From Euphorbia lathyris (taxonomy: Eukaryota; Streptophyta; Magnoliopsida; Malpighiales; Euphorbiaceae), in assembly GCF_963576675.1 (NCBI RefSeq), contig NC_088916.1, positions 4,417,001-4,481,000 of the forward strand: a DNA stretch of 64,000 bases. Direction: 5' to 3'. Of this stretch, positions 1 to 11,667 are shown one piece after another (position 1 is the stretch's first letter; each line of letters begins with the position of its first letter). Position numbers and translations under genes: made by a program. The notes under the pieces were generated by a model. The model did not search any database. It had not been told where the DNA came from and saw only the letters and a program-made list of their open reading frames with translations.

Positions 1-47
1 ATTGTGTTTTCATTGGTTATGCCTCAAATAGTGCCGCTTATAGGTTC

Positions 48-1901
48 ATGAATCTAAACGACTATAGCATATGTGAATCTAGAGATGTAGTGTTTTTTGA
101 AAACACCTTTCCCCTAAAGAAAGACAAACAGTGTGATGCAACTAGTGCTTCTACTTCATTACCTATTCCTACTCCAATTGTGTCTGCTTCATCTCTACCT
201 CAGGATGAGAATGAAAATGATGTTGCTTTTGAACCTAGGAGAAGCAAAAGAAGAAGAATAGAAAATAGCTTTGGACCAGATTTCATTTCAGCCTTTCTAT
301 TAGAAAATCCAGATAACATTACTGATGAGATTATGTCTACCTATCTAATAGAAGAAGACCCAAAAACATATAAAGAAGCAGTCACTTCTATAGATGCTGA
401 TTTTTGGAAAGAAGCTATTAAGAGTGAAATAGATTCCATTATGGCCAACCATACATGGGAATTAGTTGATCTGCCAAAAGGCTCTAGACCTATAAGGTGT
501 AAATGGATATTTAAACGAAAATTGAGGCTTGACGGATCCATTGAAAAATTTAAAGCTAGATTAGTTGTAGTAGGTTATAGTCAAAAGAAAGGAATTGACT
601 ATTTTGATACTTATTCTCCTGTTACTAAAATCTCTACTATTAGAGTTCTGATTACCATTGCAGCAATTCATAACCTGGTGATACATCAAATGGATGTAAA
701 GACGACATTTCTAAACGGGGATTTAGAAGAGGAGATCTATGTACACCAACCAGAAGGACACGTCATACCTGGACACGAGGACAAAGTGTGCAAATTGAGA
801 AAGTCACTCTATGGGTTGAAACAAGCACCCAAGCAATGGTATGAAAAATTTAACAGTGTTTTACTTTCCAATGTGTATGTGGTTAATGGATCGAATACAT
901 GTGTCTATTCTAAATCTTGTTATTCGAATTATGTGATTATATGCCTATATGTAGATGACATGCTTATCTTAGGGACAAGCTTAGATATGGTTAATGACAC
1001 AAAATCCTTTCTATCTTCTCACTTTGACATGAAAGACATGGGAGAAGCGGATGTAATTCTTGGCATCAAAATTACTAAGACAGAAAATGGGTTCTCATTA
1101 GGACAGTCACATTATGTTGAAAAGCTGTTGAAAAAATTTAACAGTTTTGATGTAGTTCCAGCTAGAACTCCTTATAATCCTAGTGTAAATTTAACAAGTA
1201 ATAAGGGAGGAAATAGTGTCTCCCAAGAGGAATACGCTAAGATCATAGGTAGTGTAATGTTCCTAATGAACCATACTAGACCTGACATAGCCTATGCTGT
1301 TAGTAGATTGAGTAGATATACTCACTGTCCAAGTAATGAACACTGGACTGCACTTTATCGCTTATTGAAATACTTAAGAGGTACCATGAATTATTGTTTG
1401 CACTTTACTAAATTTCCTGCTGTTTTAGAAGGATATACTGATGCAAATTGGGTATCTAACAATGATAAGGTGAGTTCCACCAGTGGCTATGTTTTTGTTC
1501 TAGGTGGTGGTGCAGTGTCTTGGAAATCATCCAAGCAAACCTGTATTGCTCGATCAACCATGGAATCTGAATTTATAGCTCTTGAACTGGCTAGTCAAGA
1601 AGCAGAATGGTTGATAGCTCTAGTAGCAGATGTTCCATTGTGGGGGAATTCTTCTGCACCCATTTCAATGCATTGTGATTCACAGGCAGCTATCGGTACA
1701 GCAAAGAATAGTGTCTACAATGGAAAGAGAAGACCTATTCGCATTAGACATGGAATTTTGAAACAACTCCTGAAGAATGGGGTAATTGCCTTAGACTATG
1801 TGAGGTCGGAAAAGAATCTAGCAGATCCTTTTACCAAAGGGTTACCTAGAAGAGTTGTACTTGAGTCGTCGAGGGGAATGGGACTAAAGCCTGTTGAGTA
1901 A
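48..1901 (+). CDS. copia pol: reverse transcriptase and RNase H (C-terminal part)
   Basis: The 617-residue frame is the C-terminal portion of a copia polyprotein; the 5' ATG at 48 is only the first Met in the window, not a true start. Residues 1-110 look like the integrase tail and linker. The RVT_2 reverse transcriptase core starts near residue 120 ([10 protein letters not shown], then [13 protein letters not shown] and [20 protein letters not shown]). The catalytic motif YVDDMLIL is at about residue 302. RNase H follows with YTDANW near residue 464 and the SWKSSKQ and STMESEF motifs typical of copia. No internal stop or frameshift is present, so this portion could still be translated. It would copy element RNA in virus-like particles. 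Confidence 0.9.
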   Translation: MNLNDYSICESRDVVFFENTFPLKKDKQCDATSASTSLPIPTPIVSASSLPQDENENDVAFEPRRSKRRRIENSFGPDFISAFLLENPDNITDEIMSTYLIEEDPKTYKEAVTSIDADFWKEAIKSEIDSIMANHTWELVDLPKGSRPIRCKWIFKRKLRLDGSIEKFKARLVVVGYSQKKGIDYFDTYSPVTKISTIRVLITIAAIHNLVIHQMDVKTTFLNGDLEEEIYVHQPEGHVIPGHEDKVCKLRKSLYGLKQAPKQWYEKFNSVLLSNVYVVNGSNTCVYSKSCYSNYVIICLYVDDMLILGTSLDMVNDTKSFLSSHFDMKDMGEADVILGIKITKTENGFSLGQSHYVEKLLKKFNSFDVVPARTPYNPSVNLTSNKGGNSVSQEEYAKIIGSVMFLMNHTRPDIAYAVSRLSRYTHCPSNEHWTALYRLLKYLRGTMNYCLHFTKFPAVLEGYTDANWVSNNDKVSSTSGYVFVLGGGAVSWKSSKQTCIARSTMESEFIALELASQEAEWLIALVADVPLWGNSSAPISMHCDSQAAIGTAKNSVYNGKRRPIRIRHGILKQLLKNGVIALDYVRSEKNLADPFTKGLPRRVVLESSRGMGLKPVE

Positions 1902-2464
1902 AGGAAATATGGTGGACACCATTCGTGGTCAAACAAAACCATATTGTCCTTGTTATGCACTATACTACTCCCATTCCTATGGCAAATAATAGTGCGTGTG
2001 TAATCCATAGCCCGATTAAGTGGTGCTTCATGATAATGAACCTGATGGATGTGTTTTGAAGGTTGAGTTACGAGAAACTCTTAATGATCTCATTTTGAGA
2101 TCACCTACTTGAGTGTGGAGGTGGGCCGCCTTCTATGAAAGACTCAGGCAGTCTTTCTAGAGCACTCATGAGACCCAAGGTGTACGCATGGCCTTCAAAA
2201 GCGTTGTAATGTATTATCGCGGAACAACAAAAGTTTTTAAGGTTATTTAAGTGTTGTGGGGGTCTCAGATGAAGTTTTAGAAGTTCAAGAGTAATTCACT
2301 TCTAAAACGTCACCATGTTGCCTCATCTCACTACGTATCAATTCAATCGAAAGACATTGATACTTAAGTGCTTCATAACCTTATCGTATTCTTTTTATTT
2401 GCCCAGAAAATTATCTTCTTTGTGCTATTTTAAAATTGTTTTTATAAAGCCATTTGTGGGGGAT

Positions 2465-2822
2465 TGTTAGAAAATGGCTTTGGTGTGTTGAATAAAAATG
2501 GCTTTGAAAGTGTGGGGTATATTTGTCTTTAACCACTTTGCTCTCAAGAGCACTTTTACAATCCCACATGGGAAACTTATAACCCTTTGAGTGGGTATAT
2601 ATAGAATTGGGCTTTAGAAGCCTTTAAATTGTGTTAAGTGGTTTTTAGCAAATATACCACACGCGCACGCTCGCTCGTTCGTTCGCGCGACGCCCGACTG
2701 GACTGGGCCCGAATTTTATTTTATTTTTTATCCGTTTCAACTTCTTTGAATTTTTCTTCAACATTTTAATTAGTAAAAAACGGAACCTTATTTATCTCCT
2801 GGTCTCACTCCACGTTCTAACG
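2465..2822 (+). repeat. 3' LTR of the copia element at the left edge
   Basis: It starts TGTTAGAA right after the purine tract. A TATA-like GGTATATATAG lies near 2594-2604. It probably ends at TTCTAAC around 2815-2822, the inverse of the start. A GC-rich block with repeated CGCTCG/CGTTCG tetramers (2664-2690) lies inside. The 3' border is inferred only from the short inverted ends, because the 5' LTR is not in the window. Confidence 0.55.
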
Positions 2823-4330
2823 TGTATATGAACGTTCTAACGTTCATATTTCTGTGGCCTATAAATACAATAAGTTTCCAGCTTTTCTACACACAGTTTT
2901 TTCATTTAATCTCTTCAATCAAACTTTCTAGGAATTTAAAATTACACTCTTGCTGTTCCATCATCTTCGACTTTGAGTGCACAAGTTCGAAGGTTTCTGT
3001 GTTAACCTTGGGGAGCGACCGGAATTACAGATTGCACCTCAGTCTGCCGAAATCGCTTTCAAGACAGTGGCCTCCGCCACGACACAGTTCGATTTCCGTT
3101 CTCAATTTCAATTCGGTTTTTTCTGTAACCCTCGTCTGTTTCTTACACTTATGGGGTATTTATAGTCTCTTGAATATTAACTCTAATCACATTAGGTTAA
3201 AACTCTTAATTAGAATCCTATTCGGAATAGGTTTACTAATTAGATAAATAAATACAATTATCATCTTTTTATATATATATATATATAATAATCCTAGATA
3301 TTTATTTATGTTAGGAATTAATTTAATTAGAGATATAATCACATTAAACCTTCTAATTAATATTATCACATAATAAGTTAATTTAACTATAACTATAATC
3401 TGATTATAATTATCAATTAAATTAATTAATGTCTATTACATACATATTTCAGCCCCTTTATTCTCCACTCTCTTAATTACTATTTCGTCTTCTGATTCCA
3501 AGTCTCATGTGCGATCCAATAGGTTCTTACCGCTGCTAGTTGTATATATTTATTGGAATTAATTCAACCTGATTAATTTCAAGTAAATATATAACGGAAT
3601 GAATTCGAAAACTGTTACTAGCAGAACCGTAGACATTCTCCCAGAGCGATAAGAAGCTAGGTTGATACTGATGTTTACCTTTTCGCATTAGGTCCAATAT
3701 AATTCGATCCTTCATCAGCTATATCCTTAGACGAATCTGTAACTATGAAATATGTCAAGTTACATATAATGAGATATATGTTTTACTTGTCCAAGTAGAA
3801 TTAACTCTGAATATACAGGTTAAGTGAAATCTCCATTTCTATTCTTAACCCTATCACCTTGCAAAGATTTCCAATTAATTCTCAACAAGAGGCCATGAAT
3901 ATATCTTCTATCTATCAGGAGTGACGAATGCTCAATCTAACATTAACTACCTTATAATTACTTTATGTGATACCAAACGCCTGTCTCACACACCCCAGAG
4001 TCCCCTTTGTAGTGGATCGTGTTTGAACAGAGTCAAAACACCACTCTCCATAATCCAGAATCACTAATTAATGTTTATTTGAGTCTGAGGATTACTTATA
4101 CCTACTAATACCAGTTTAGGTGAAACAAGTGACATTAGATAAATCCATCCATCCTGTTATCTCAAGTCGGGTCCCCAATCCTAATGAACTCCTTCACCGG
4201 ATCCATGTAACTGCCTAGATATCTGAATACCTAAAGCTTGTGAAATCATCTCTCTGTTCACAACAGAAGACATTATTATATGCAAGTCTCAACAATACTA
4301 TGTTAATCCCTTGAACGCTCTGATGCCAAA
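2823..4330. other. unresolved LTR-element-like noncoding sequence
   Basis: No supported gene. A second TATA-like CCTATAAATA occurs near 2858, and a long TA-rich stretch with a short TA microsatellite lies near 3270-3287. At 4317-4329 the minus strand reads TGGCATCAGAGC, one base from the initiator-Met tRNA primer site TGGTATCAGAGC. To its right the minus strand has a TATA box (TATATAAATA, about 4415-4425). That is the LTR-then-PBS arrangement of a minus-strand LTR element, so part of this stretch may be the leader of such an element. The family was not recognised. Confidence 0.4.
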
Positions 4331-4878
4331 GTTAGTAATGAACTACAGAGTTAGAATAAACTTTAAGCTTTTGAAACTAGTTATGAAAGTGTGCCTCATG
4401 TTCTCAAGATTGGGGATATTTATATAGCTTTTCCATAACTTCCATATTTAAGGCTAGGGGCTAGAGACGGATTTAACGTCTTTGTTCCCTTTAATTCCTT
4501 TTAATAGCCGCCCTGACGCTTATAACTTGCTTTGACGGATTATTTGGTTTACACCTTTCTGCCTAGTTATAACGTTCAAGGCTTCCTAATGTGGAGCAAT
4601 TGACACTCCGTGGTCGATTCTTTATGGCATACATATGCATTCATGTGATGTGTTATATACGTGTGGGTTGTATCTTGTTTAGGCGAATCTCTATGGCGTA
4701 TGTTTCTTCAAGCCTCACGTCCCTCCTATGTCTAAAGAATGCTCATCCCAATGGATGGATGGATGGACATCCTCTGCGACTCATACCTGCGGATGGTCTT
4801 GGCGTACCCTTTACGCCATAGGTCTTTCGAGCCCTTCATTCTCTATCACGTAGGAAGTCTAAAGATTATGTCACCTTT

Positions 4879-6310
4879 ATGTTAAAGAGGGGATACGCCC
4901 CTTTTCACTCCAAGATATCCTATGTACACAACTGGGGAAGTGCCTTTTTCTTTATAAAAGAGCTGGAGGGTGTTCCTCTAGGGTTTGTTAATTCATGGAA
5001 CTACAACCCCAAGCCCAAGGGTCATGGTTTGAACTATGATCCAAATCCCAAGGAGACAGAAGTGGTGGCCCTTTTTCAATCCGTAAGGAGCAGATCTTGG
5101 ATGACCCTCTGGCCATGATGGATGGAGACACGATCCACTATAATACCTACCAGCAACTCATGAAAGGTAACATAAATTTCTCTTGTATTCCTTTTGATGA
5201 ACCTTCCATTTGTCCCTTTATAGGGGAAAATCTAATGTGAACTCTATATATGCAGAGAGGCATAAGGCGATGAGAGCCATCAAGGCTGCTGAAAAATGCC
5301 CAGTAACTGAGATCGAGGGAGATACGCCTCTTCCCAAGAGGCAAAAAGCTGGTGATTTAACAATCACGGAAGGTGGTGCTGGTGGTTCTGTACGGACATC
5401 TTCGGATGTCCAAGTGATTTTTGACATCCCACCCAAGATGCCACCTATCTTTCAACCTCTCCCCATAAGTAATGCTCTGCCTTTCATTCTCTTTGGAATT
5501 TTGACTTCGTATAATATTCTTCTCCCTTTGCCGAATAGCAAGTGAAGCCCCATTTGGGACATTACTGGGTTGGGGCATATGGCCCTAAGATCTCTCCACT
5601 GGATCATCGAGTGATTGATGATGTTCACGATGCTCTTAAGGACCTTCCTCGGGTGGTGGAAGATAGGAAGAAGTACCGCCCACGAGCCATCTTACCTATG
5701 CCAGTCGGAAGATTTCCGTGGTACTTGTACTCTTTACTTTTTTTTGGATCTTCTAACTTGGTTTTGTTTATTCTAACACTTTTTACTGGCACATGCCTTT
5801 ATCCATCTTCACGAAGTAAAGGCGTCTTTGTTAGAGGTTGTTGCCTACGAAACGGATCTCAAGACCCTGAAAGGAGAATTGGCTAGAGAATAGGCAAGCC
5901 GTCAAGCCTCCGCTGTCCTCATGCAAGCTCATGAGGATAAATTCAAGGAGTTAACAGCCGAAGTGGCGACTTTGAAGAAAAAAAGGTGAATCTATCCCAG
6001 CAGCTGGCGAATCAGGAAGAAGTGTGTACTCTTTGCGTGACTTATTTTGCAGAAAGACTTATTGCCTTTTATAGGAGAGATCATCTAGGGGTGGATCTTC
6101 AGGAGCCTGAAGTGGAAATCCCTTCAAAAGAGGAGGCGTGAAGATATGACTCGATGTCGAATCATGCATCCGTCATTAAAGCTGAAATTTTCAATGCCCC
6201 TCTTCTTTCCATAACTGATGCACAAGTGGATGACACGTTAGAATCTGAATAGGAGATCCAGCCTACAAATGTCAATCCTAGTGCTGCTAATTATGTCACC
6301 CTAGATCCTC
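4879..6310 (+). pseudogene. extra ORF of the Tat-like element, coiled-coil type, broken
   Basis: Readable fragments lie in series on the plus strand. The first (4879-5118) contains WGSAFFFIKELEGVPLGFVN, like the conserved core of the putative gypsy-type transposon domain (PF04195) family. The second (5225-5470) contains KAMRAIKAAEK. The third (5542-5720) contains HLGHYWVGAYGPK. A short charged, coiled-coil-like tail runs near 5880-6100. Gaps resemble short introns, for example GTAACATAA to CCTTTATAG at 5166-5222. In-frame stops and frameshifts break every segment, so no protein is expected. The role of such antisense ORFs is unknown. Confidence 0.5.
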
Positions 6311-6479
6311 CTGTTGAATAGGATTTTTTTATTTATTTCGGATGCTTGTAATGTATGTCCCCAAAACATTCCCTTTTTGAATGGGTGATTTTTGTGAATG
6401 CTTTAATTAATTTTATTAAAATATATTTATAGGTGGCCAACCTTATATTTTCTTCATTTGATGTATTTTGTTCTCAAGA

Positions 6480-6780
6480 AATACATCTCCCAATTAGGCG
6501 ATAATCCTATCTTTGAAGGAAGAGATTCGCCAATTAAGGCATTCTTTCCTATCCTCGTAGGGACCTATCTTTGAAAGAAGAGATTCGCCAATTAAGGCTT
6601 CTTCCTATCTTTGAAGGAATTTCCGTCGTTTAAGGCGTTCTTCCCTAATCTTTGAGGGGACCCATCTTTGAAGGAAGAGATATGCCAATTAAAGCCTCTT
6701 CCTATCTTTGAAGGAATTTATGCTGTTTAGGGCGTTCTTCCCTACCTTTCATGGTAGATCATCCACCAATCTTATGTTTT
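6480..6780. repeat. degenerate tandem repeat in the gypsy spacer
   Basis: Blocks reading TATCTTTGAAGGAAGAGAT then GCCAATTAAGGC recur about three times between 6508 and 6700. They alternate with blocks ending GGCGTTCTTCCCT (about 6636 and 6732). The period is irregular, roughly 70-130 bp. Tat-lineage elements often carry amplified tandem repeats downstream of pol, which fits the location. Confidence 0.6.
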
Positions 6781-6994
6781 AAACATTGAATATAACATAG
6801 ACAAGACATGAATGTGGATAAAAGTTCTATCTTTTATTCATGATGCAATACAGTTGCATAGAAGATACGATGTTTGGAGTCTCGTTAAAACCTTAATAAG
6901 GAAAACCCAGTGAGAAAAACCTTATATAAGGAAAAAGAGTGCTTTGAGCGATTACATTTCATTTCTTATGATATTTGCTGAGATTCTGAATGTT

Positions 6995-8045
6995 TCAGGT
7001 ACGGGGCACCTTGTTCCCTTCCATATCAGCTAGTTTGAATGTTGCAAGTCCCACCTTGACACGAATTTGGTATGGTCTTGTCCAGGTTACACCCAGTTTA
7101 CCCTTTCCCTCTGTGGATTGGATTTTATCCTCCTTTCGTAGCACCAAATCACCTTCACTCAGATATATATGTTTCACGTGTTTGTCATGGTATGCGTTGA
7201 TCTATTGCTTGTAAGCTGCCATGCGGATGTAGGCTTTGTCTTTCCTTTCTTCTAACTTATCAAGTTCGTGTCTTAGATTTACTTCATTCTGTTCTTCACA
7301 GAAATAAAGTGTTTGATCGCTTGGCAAACCAATTTCAACAGGAATTACTTCACACCCCATAGGTGAGAGAAAAAGGTGTTTCACCCGTGGCAGTTCTAGG
7401 GGATGTGCGATATGCCCATAAAATATTCAGTAGCTGATCCACCCAATTTGTCTTCTTGTCCCCCAATCTCTTCTTTATGCCTTTAACAATAATTCGATTG
7501 GTGACTTTCGTCATGTCGTTGGTTTGCGGATAGTAAACAGAAGAAAATTTATTTTTGATTCCCCAACCTTCACAAAAGTTTTTAAACTTTGCGCAATTGA
7601 ATTGAGTCCCGTTATCAGTAATGATGGTGTGGGGAATCCCAAAGCGTGTTATGATGTTCTCCATTACAAAATCTATCATCTGATTTGCCGTGACGGTGGG
7701 ATACGACATCCGCCTTAAGCCATTTTGTGAAATAATCAACAACAACTATCACAAATTTCATCTATCTTGTTGTGATTGGAAAAGGTCCCATGATGTCTAT
7801 GCCCAAGTGGAGAAGGGCCAGTCTACCAAGATAGGTTGCTGTAATGATTTATCCTTATGGCTTTAATTTGCATGGATTTGACAATCGTGGCATGTTTCCA
7901 CGAGCCTCTGCCCATCATGCTCTGAGTTTGGCCAAAAATACCCCTTCATCTTTACCTTCCTACAGATTACAGCGGATGCTTCATGTGCGCCACAAACCCC
8001 TTCATGGAGCTCATGTAATACATATTGGCCCTCTTCTTTTATGAT
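6995..8045 (-). pseudogene. gypsy integrase remnant
   Basis: Reading leftwards on the minus strand there is a zinc-finger half (CHDCQIHAN, near 7875). A decayed catalytic core follows: VDYFTKW, then FGIPHTIITDNGTQF near 7620 with the second catalytic Asp, and YYPQTNDMTK. The chain continues as LWAYRTSPRTATGETPFSLTYG (7350-7420) and then a C-terminal part with GDLVLRK and GKLGVTWTRPYQI (6995-7177). At least three frame changes and several stops separate these pieces. The intact ancestor would have inserted element cDNA into the chromosome. RT is absent. Confidence 0.8.
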
Positions 8046-8050
8046 ACACT

Positions 8051-8614
8051 TCAGCTAGGGTTGGCTAAATGATTTTCCGTATAGTTGGTTATGGATCAAT
8101 ATACAGTGAGAATACGCAACTGATTATAATTATTATCGTTGTTATGCATATGAATCAGATTTTATATTTTTTAGATTCTTGGGTAGTGAGTTATTAAAAC
8201 TGGTCAAATTTAATCTATTATAAAATTCTATATTTATTTTTATTCTTATATTTAGATTTGTAATTTTCTCAATTTGCATTTTAACAAACTGAAAATTCAA
8301 TTAAAAATAATATAATAATCAACGATAGTCGTTTCTAGAAAAAGTAGCATCTAATGCCGACGAACAACAACTTACTCCTACTAAAACAACAATCGACAAT
8401 TTTGTTTTCCATATCATATAAAAATTTAAGATATCTAATGATAGAAGTGAAAAGACAAACAAGAGATATAACAAAAAGGAAAAACAAACACTTCCTATAT
8501 TATTTAAGACGAGTAAGAGCGAAACATGATAAGACATGTCGGTAGGTAGACATATGACTCAATCAAAGGAAGGTAGATCCGACCTTGCCTCCATTTGGAC
8601 TCGTATTATTTCAA
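8051..8614. other. AT-rich spacer without supported genes
   Basis: Low-complexity sequence between the gypsy remnant and the lectin pseudogene. The short frames here have no recognisable domain or composition of coding DNA. Confidence 0.6.
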
Positions 8615-9456
8615 TTAAAGCGACAAGATGCTCCATATTTGATTAGGATGACCAGTGGGAGGCAAAGTAACGATGCTCGAGAATGAGGATGGTTGCATAA
8701 CTAAATTGGCACCGGGATTCAAAATGGTCCCATTGATTGTGAATATCCATCGTTGCCTAGACGGAGCAAGGCCACAAGTGACAAACCTAACATCTTCATT
8801 GACACGATAATAGGTAATGCAGAGATTCGAGTATTGTTGAGATCTTATGGTTCCATCTTGAAAAAGAAGCAACCGTTGTAGATGTCGGTTTCTTTGAATG
8901 TCACATTTTGCTAAAACATCATAATGAGTTGTTGCTTGGATGCATAAACCATTCGACCCGGCAATAGATACTAAATTCGGGCTTGTAACGTTGTCGGTAC
9001 GCCATGTTTGGAAGGAGGAATATATATTAGTATCATAGATGAGTACATCCCCAATCTTTCCAGTCATTACAGTGAAAACTGATTTATAAAAAAAATCCAC
9101 AATTTGTCCATTATCACTTAATCCCCAAAACATTGCATAATCACAATAGTCAATTATAATGGATCCAGATATACCATATGCTGAAGTGCTTAAACACATA
9201 CCATTGGATCCAATTTCACCATATGAACTATTAATATTAAATGTCCAAAAGAAGTCCGGAGTAGATCTGCGGGCGATAAGATTACACTATTTCCGGGAAC
9301 GTAGTTTCCATCTTTTACTTGAAGACAATATCCATTTGGACCACTTATTCGAAACGTGATAATATTTACAAGATTTGAAACTGATGAAGAGCTCCAAGTA
9401 GATGATATTGATATCACAAACCATATGAATAACATCATCATCTTCCCACTTTCCAT
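8615..9456 (-). pseudogene. ricin-B-type (beta-trefoil) lectin gene, frameshifted
   Basis: The minus-strand frame starting at 9456 opens with a hydrophobic leader typical of a secretion signal (MMMLFIWFVISIS). It then reads an N-terminal beta-trefoil segment containing GPNGYCLQV. Between about 9260 and 9190 the frame shifts. The second frame (to 8615) carries the rest, with the repeating trefoil elements GLCIQA, LLLFQDGTIRS and the QxW-type motifs RQRW and NQIW near the end. Families of this kind bind galactosides and are either stand-alone lectins or B chains of type-2 ribosome-inactivating proteins. No N-glycosidase (A-chain-like) domain is encoded next to it. With the break it is unlikely to give a full protein. 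A foldback relic lies immediately upstream (9511-9772). Confidence 0.75.
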
Positions 9457-9510
9457 TCTTTAACTTTTCACCTGTAATCCAAAGTAATGCAGCATTTGAG
9501 TTCACTTTGT

Positions 9511-9772
9511 CAGAATTTGGTCGATAACGATCTCGAAATGAAATTTTTCAAGAGATAAATGATATTTTAAGCAATGTTGACTTTTCAACTTTTTAGGTTT
9601 GAGGTCATTTAAGTGTTGTTTTTTATGAGGGAGAAAGATAATGTTTAGAGAGAGAAAACTCAAAAAATTATGATTTTAAAAAACTAAAAATATGGTTCCA
9701 TCGTAAATATGATACTAACCAACTTTAATTCTTGAAAATGTTCATTTTGAGGTCGTTATCGGCCAAATTCTG
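9511..9772 (-). repeat. foldback repeat, shared-core family (copy 1)
   Basis: The ends are inverted copies: CAGAATTTGGTCGATAACG on the left and CGTTATCGGCCAAATTCTG on the right. The middle contains GGTCATTTAAGTGTTGTT and GAGAGAGAAAA. The same sequence recurs in opposite or same orientation at 10485-10740, 11305-11545, 28690-28935 and 52906-53110. It sits less than 60 bp upstream of the lectin pseudogene start. Confidence 0.75.
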
Positions 9773-9836
9773 CAGATCTGGTAAGCTTTAAAATATTTTA
9801 ATAAAGACAAAAATACCCCTAATCTTCACCTAATTA

Positions 9837-10145
9837 CACTACAAGAAAAATGGTAATTAGCAACCAAAAACCCGGTTGCTAAACATATATCTAACATGGT
9901 TTGGCAACTAGATTTGCATACTTAGCAACCAAAATGAATCGGTTGGTAATTGCATGATTGCTAAAGCTTTAAGACTGATTTGGTTGTAATGTTTGCAACC
10001 ATAAGAACTTTGAGACCGCGTATTAGTTTAGAATGTATTTCACAAATGTACGTAATTCTCACCTTTGTAACCAAATCGGTTGCAATATTGCGACCAAATA
10101 TATTTGGGTCTCAAACTCTGGTTGCTAAATACTATTTTTTTTCCC
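9837..10145 (+). mobile_element. terminal part of a CACTA (En/Spm) DNA transposon
   Basis: The sequence CACTACAAGAAAAATGG at 9837 is the canonical plant CACTA terminal inverted repeat. About 300 bp of subterminal repeats of the type GCAACCAAA..CGGTTGC follow in both orientations, as expected for transposase-binding arrays. No matching CTTGTAGTG end was found downstream, so this is a truncated end rather than a complete element. Confidence 0.75.
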
Positions 10146-10396
10146 TGTACTTTAACCTAATCCTAACCATCCTATCTAAAAGATTTGGTTTTGTGAGGCA
10201 AAACTAATCTCAATATATTTCAAGAGATAGACACCTTAATTAAGGATAAGTCCTATTCTTTCCATTAGGTTCTCTTAAGAGAGAATAAGGAAAAAGCTTT
10301 AATTTCCTATCTTTAAGAATTAGCATTTAGTTCGTACTTTTGTCGCATCTCTCTCGAAACAGTTTGACGTAGTAGTTGTGTGACCTGTAATATAAA

Positions 10397-10823
10397 GGTT
10401 AATTTCACATAAATGTCATGTGGTTTCATATTTTTTTTACAGATCAGTACATGTGGTTGGTAAAATTTTCATTTTGCCAAATTTAGCCGATAACGATCTC
10501 AAAAATGAAAATTTTCAAGAATTAAAGTTGTTTAGTATCATTTTTACTATGGAACCACATTTTTTATTTTTCAAAATCATCATTTTTAGAGTTTTGTCTC
10601 TGTAAATATTAACTTTCTCTCTCCTTAAAAACAACATTTAAATGACCTCAAACTTAAAAAGTTGAAGAATTAAAGTTACTGAAAATATCATTTAATTCTT
10701 GAAAATTTTCATATTGAGATCGTTATCCTCCAAATTCAAAAAAATAAAATTTTGTCAACCATAGGTACTAATCTGTAAAAAAAAAAAAAATTGAAATCAC
10801 AGAGTTTTATTTGAAATTAACCC
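10397..10823. mobile_element. foldback Mutator-like MITE with 9-bp TSD; contains the shared core
   Basis: The inverted ends are GGTTAATTTCAC and GAAATTAACCC, flanked by the identical 9-mer TAATATAAA (10388-10396 and 10824-10832). The arms carry ATGTGGTTT-type phrases. The centre (10485-10740) is the shared core. There is no coding capacity. A 9-bp duplication is the Mutator signature; the family itself is not one I can name. Confidence 0.8.
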
Positions 10824-10954
10824 TAATATAAATGATGGTTCATTTCTTTCGTTGTAAAACTCGTCAATAATCCGCAATTTATATAGAAGCCATACAAAAG
10901 AGAGAGATAAAAGAAACTATATATAACATTGTAAATATTATTTATTCACACAGA

Positions 10955-10958
<4 letters not shown>

Positions 10959-11027
<69 letters not shown>
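10959..11027. repeat. AT dinucleotide microsatellite
   Basis: An uninterrupted run of about 34 AT units. Its length is likely to vary between individuals and to be unreliable in assemblies. Confidence 0.95.
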
Positions 11028-11032
<5 letters not shown>

Positions 11033-11177
11033 CACTTTTATTAAGAGCCATACCAGAGAGGAGAGAGAGAGCAAGATGAGAGGAACTACATAATTAATAT
11101 ATTGTGAGTATATTACATCTTTGAGCAGTTAACTTATTTATATGGATATATGCTTCACAAACATCCAATGATATAAT

Positions 11178-11657
11178 GGGTAAATTACATCTATGGCCAT
11201 GGAATTTTATCCATTTTAACATTATGGTCACTGAATTTCAATTCTTAACGGTATAATCACTGAACTTTACACAACACCGGTGGCCACTCAACGTCTCAAA
11301 ATAACCGTTGATGGCCTCAAAATAAAAAATTCGAAGAGTTGATGATATTTTAAGAACTTTAATTCTTGAAAATTTTCATTTTGAGGTCATTTAGGTGTTG
11401 TATGGTTAGGAGAGATAGTGCATTTTTAGAGAGAGAAACCTCCAAAAAAGATGATTTTGGAAAATAAAAAATGTGGTTTCATGGTAAATATCATCCTGAA
11501 CAACTTTAATTTTTTAATATTTTTATTTTGAGATCGTTAATGGTCATTTTAAGGAGTTAGTTAAAGTTGAGTGACCACTGGTGTTAAAAAAATGTAAAGC
11601 CCAGTGGTTATAATGTTAAAATGGGTAAAGTTCAGTGGCCGTTGGTGTAATTTACCC
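11178..11657. mobile_element. foldback Mutator-like MITE with 10-bp TSD; contains the shared core
   Basis: The ends are GGGTAAATTACA and TGTAATTTACCC. The flanks are ATGATATAAT and ATAATATAAT, a 10-bp duplication with one mismatch. The arms contain phrases such as TATGGTCACTGAATTTC repeated imperfectly. The loop (11305-11545) is the shared core in the orientation opposite to 10485-10740. The ends are the same family as the larger element at 29329-30433. Confidence 0.8.
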
Positions 11658-11667
11658 ATAATATAAT

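Larger units (their letters stand above)
1..2822 (+). mobile_element. 3' part of a Ty1/copia LTR retrotransposon, cut by the window edge
   Basis: The window opens inside a copia pol gene that reads to a stop at 1901. A roughly 560-bp untranslated stretch follows, then a purine-rich tract (about 2453-2464, GTGGGGGAT) and an LTR beginning TGTTAGAA at 2465. The order RT, RNase H, polypurine tract, LTR defines the 3' end of a plus-strand element. Gag, protease, integrase and 5' LTR lie outside the window, so insertion duplications cannot be checked. The long uninterrupted ORF suggests the copy is not very old. Confidence 0.85.
4331..8050 (-). mobile_element. degenerate Ty3/gypsy remnant, Tat-like, with antisense extra ORF
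   Basis: On the minus strand a decayed integrase runs from about 8045 to 6995. A spacer with tandem repeats follows (6480-6760). Beyond it, on the opposite strand, is a coding-like region with intron-like gaps (4879-6310). In the known Tat lineage an additional ORF lies antisense between pol and the 3' LTR, which matches this layout. Gag, protease, RT and RNase H are missing. A possible LTR end at about 4331 adjoins the PBS-like site on its left. The classification rests on layout and short motifs. Confidence 0.55.
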
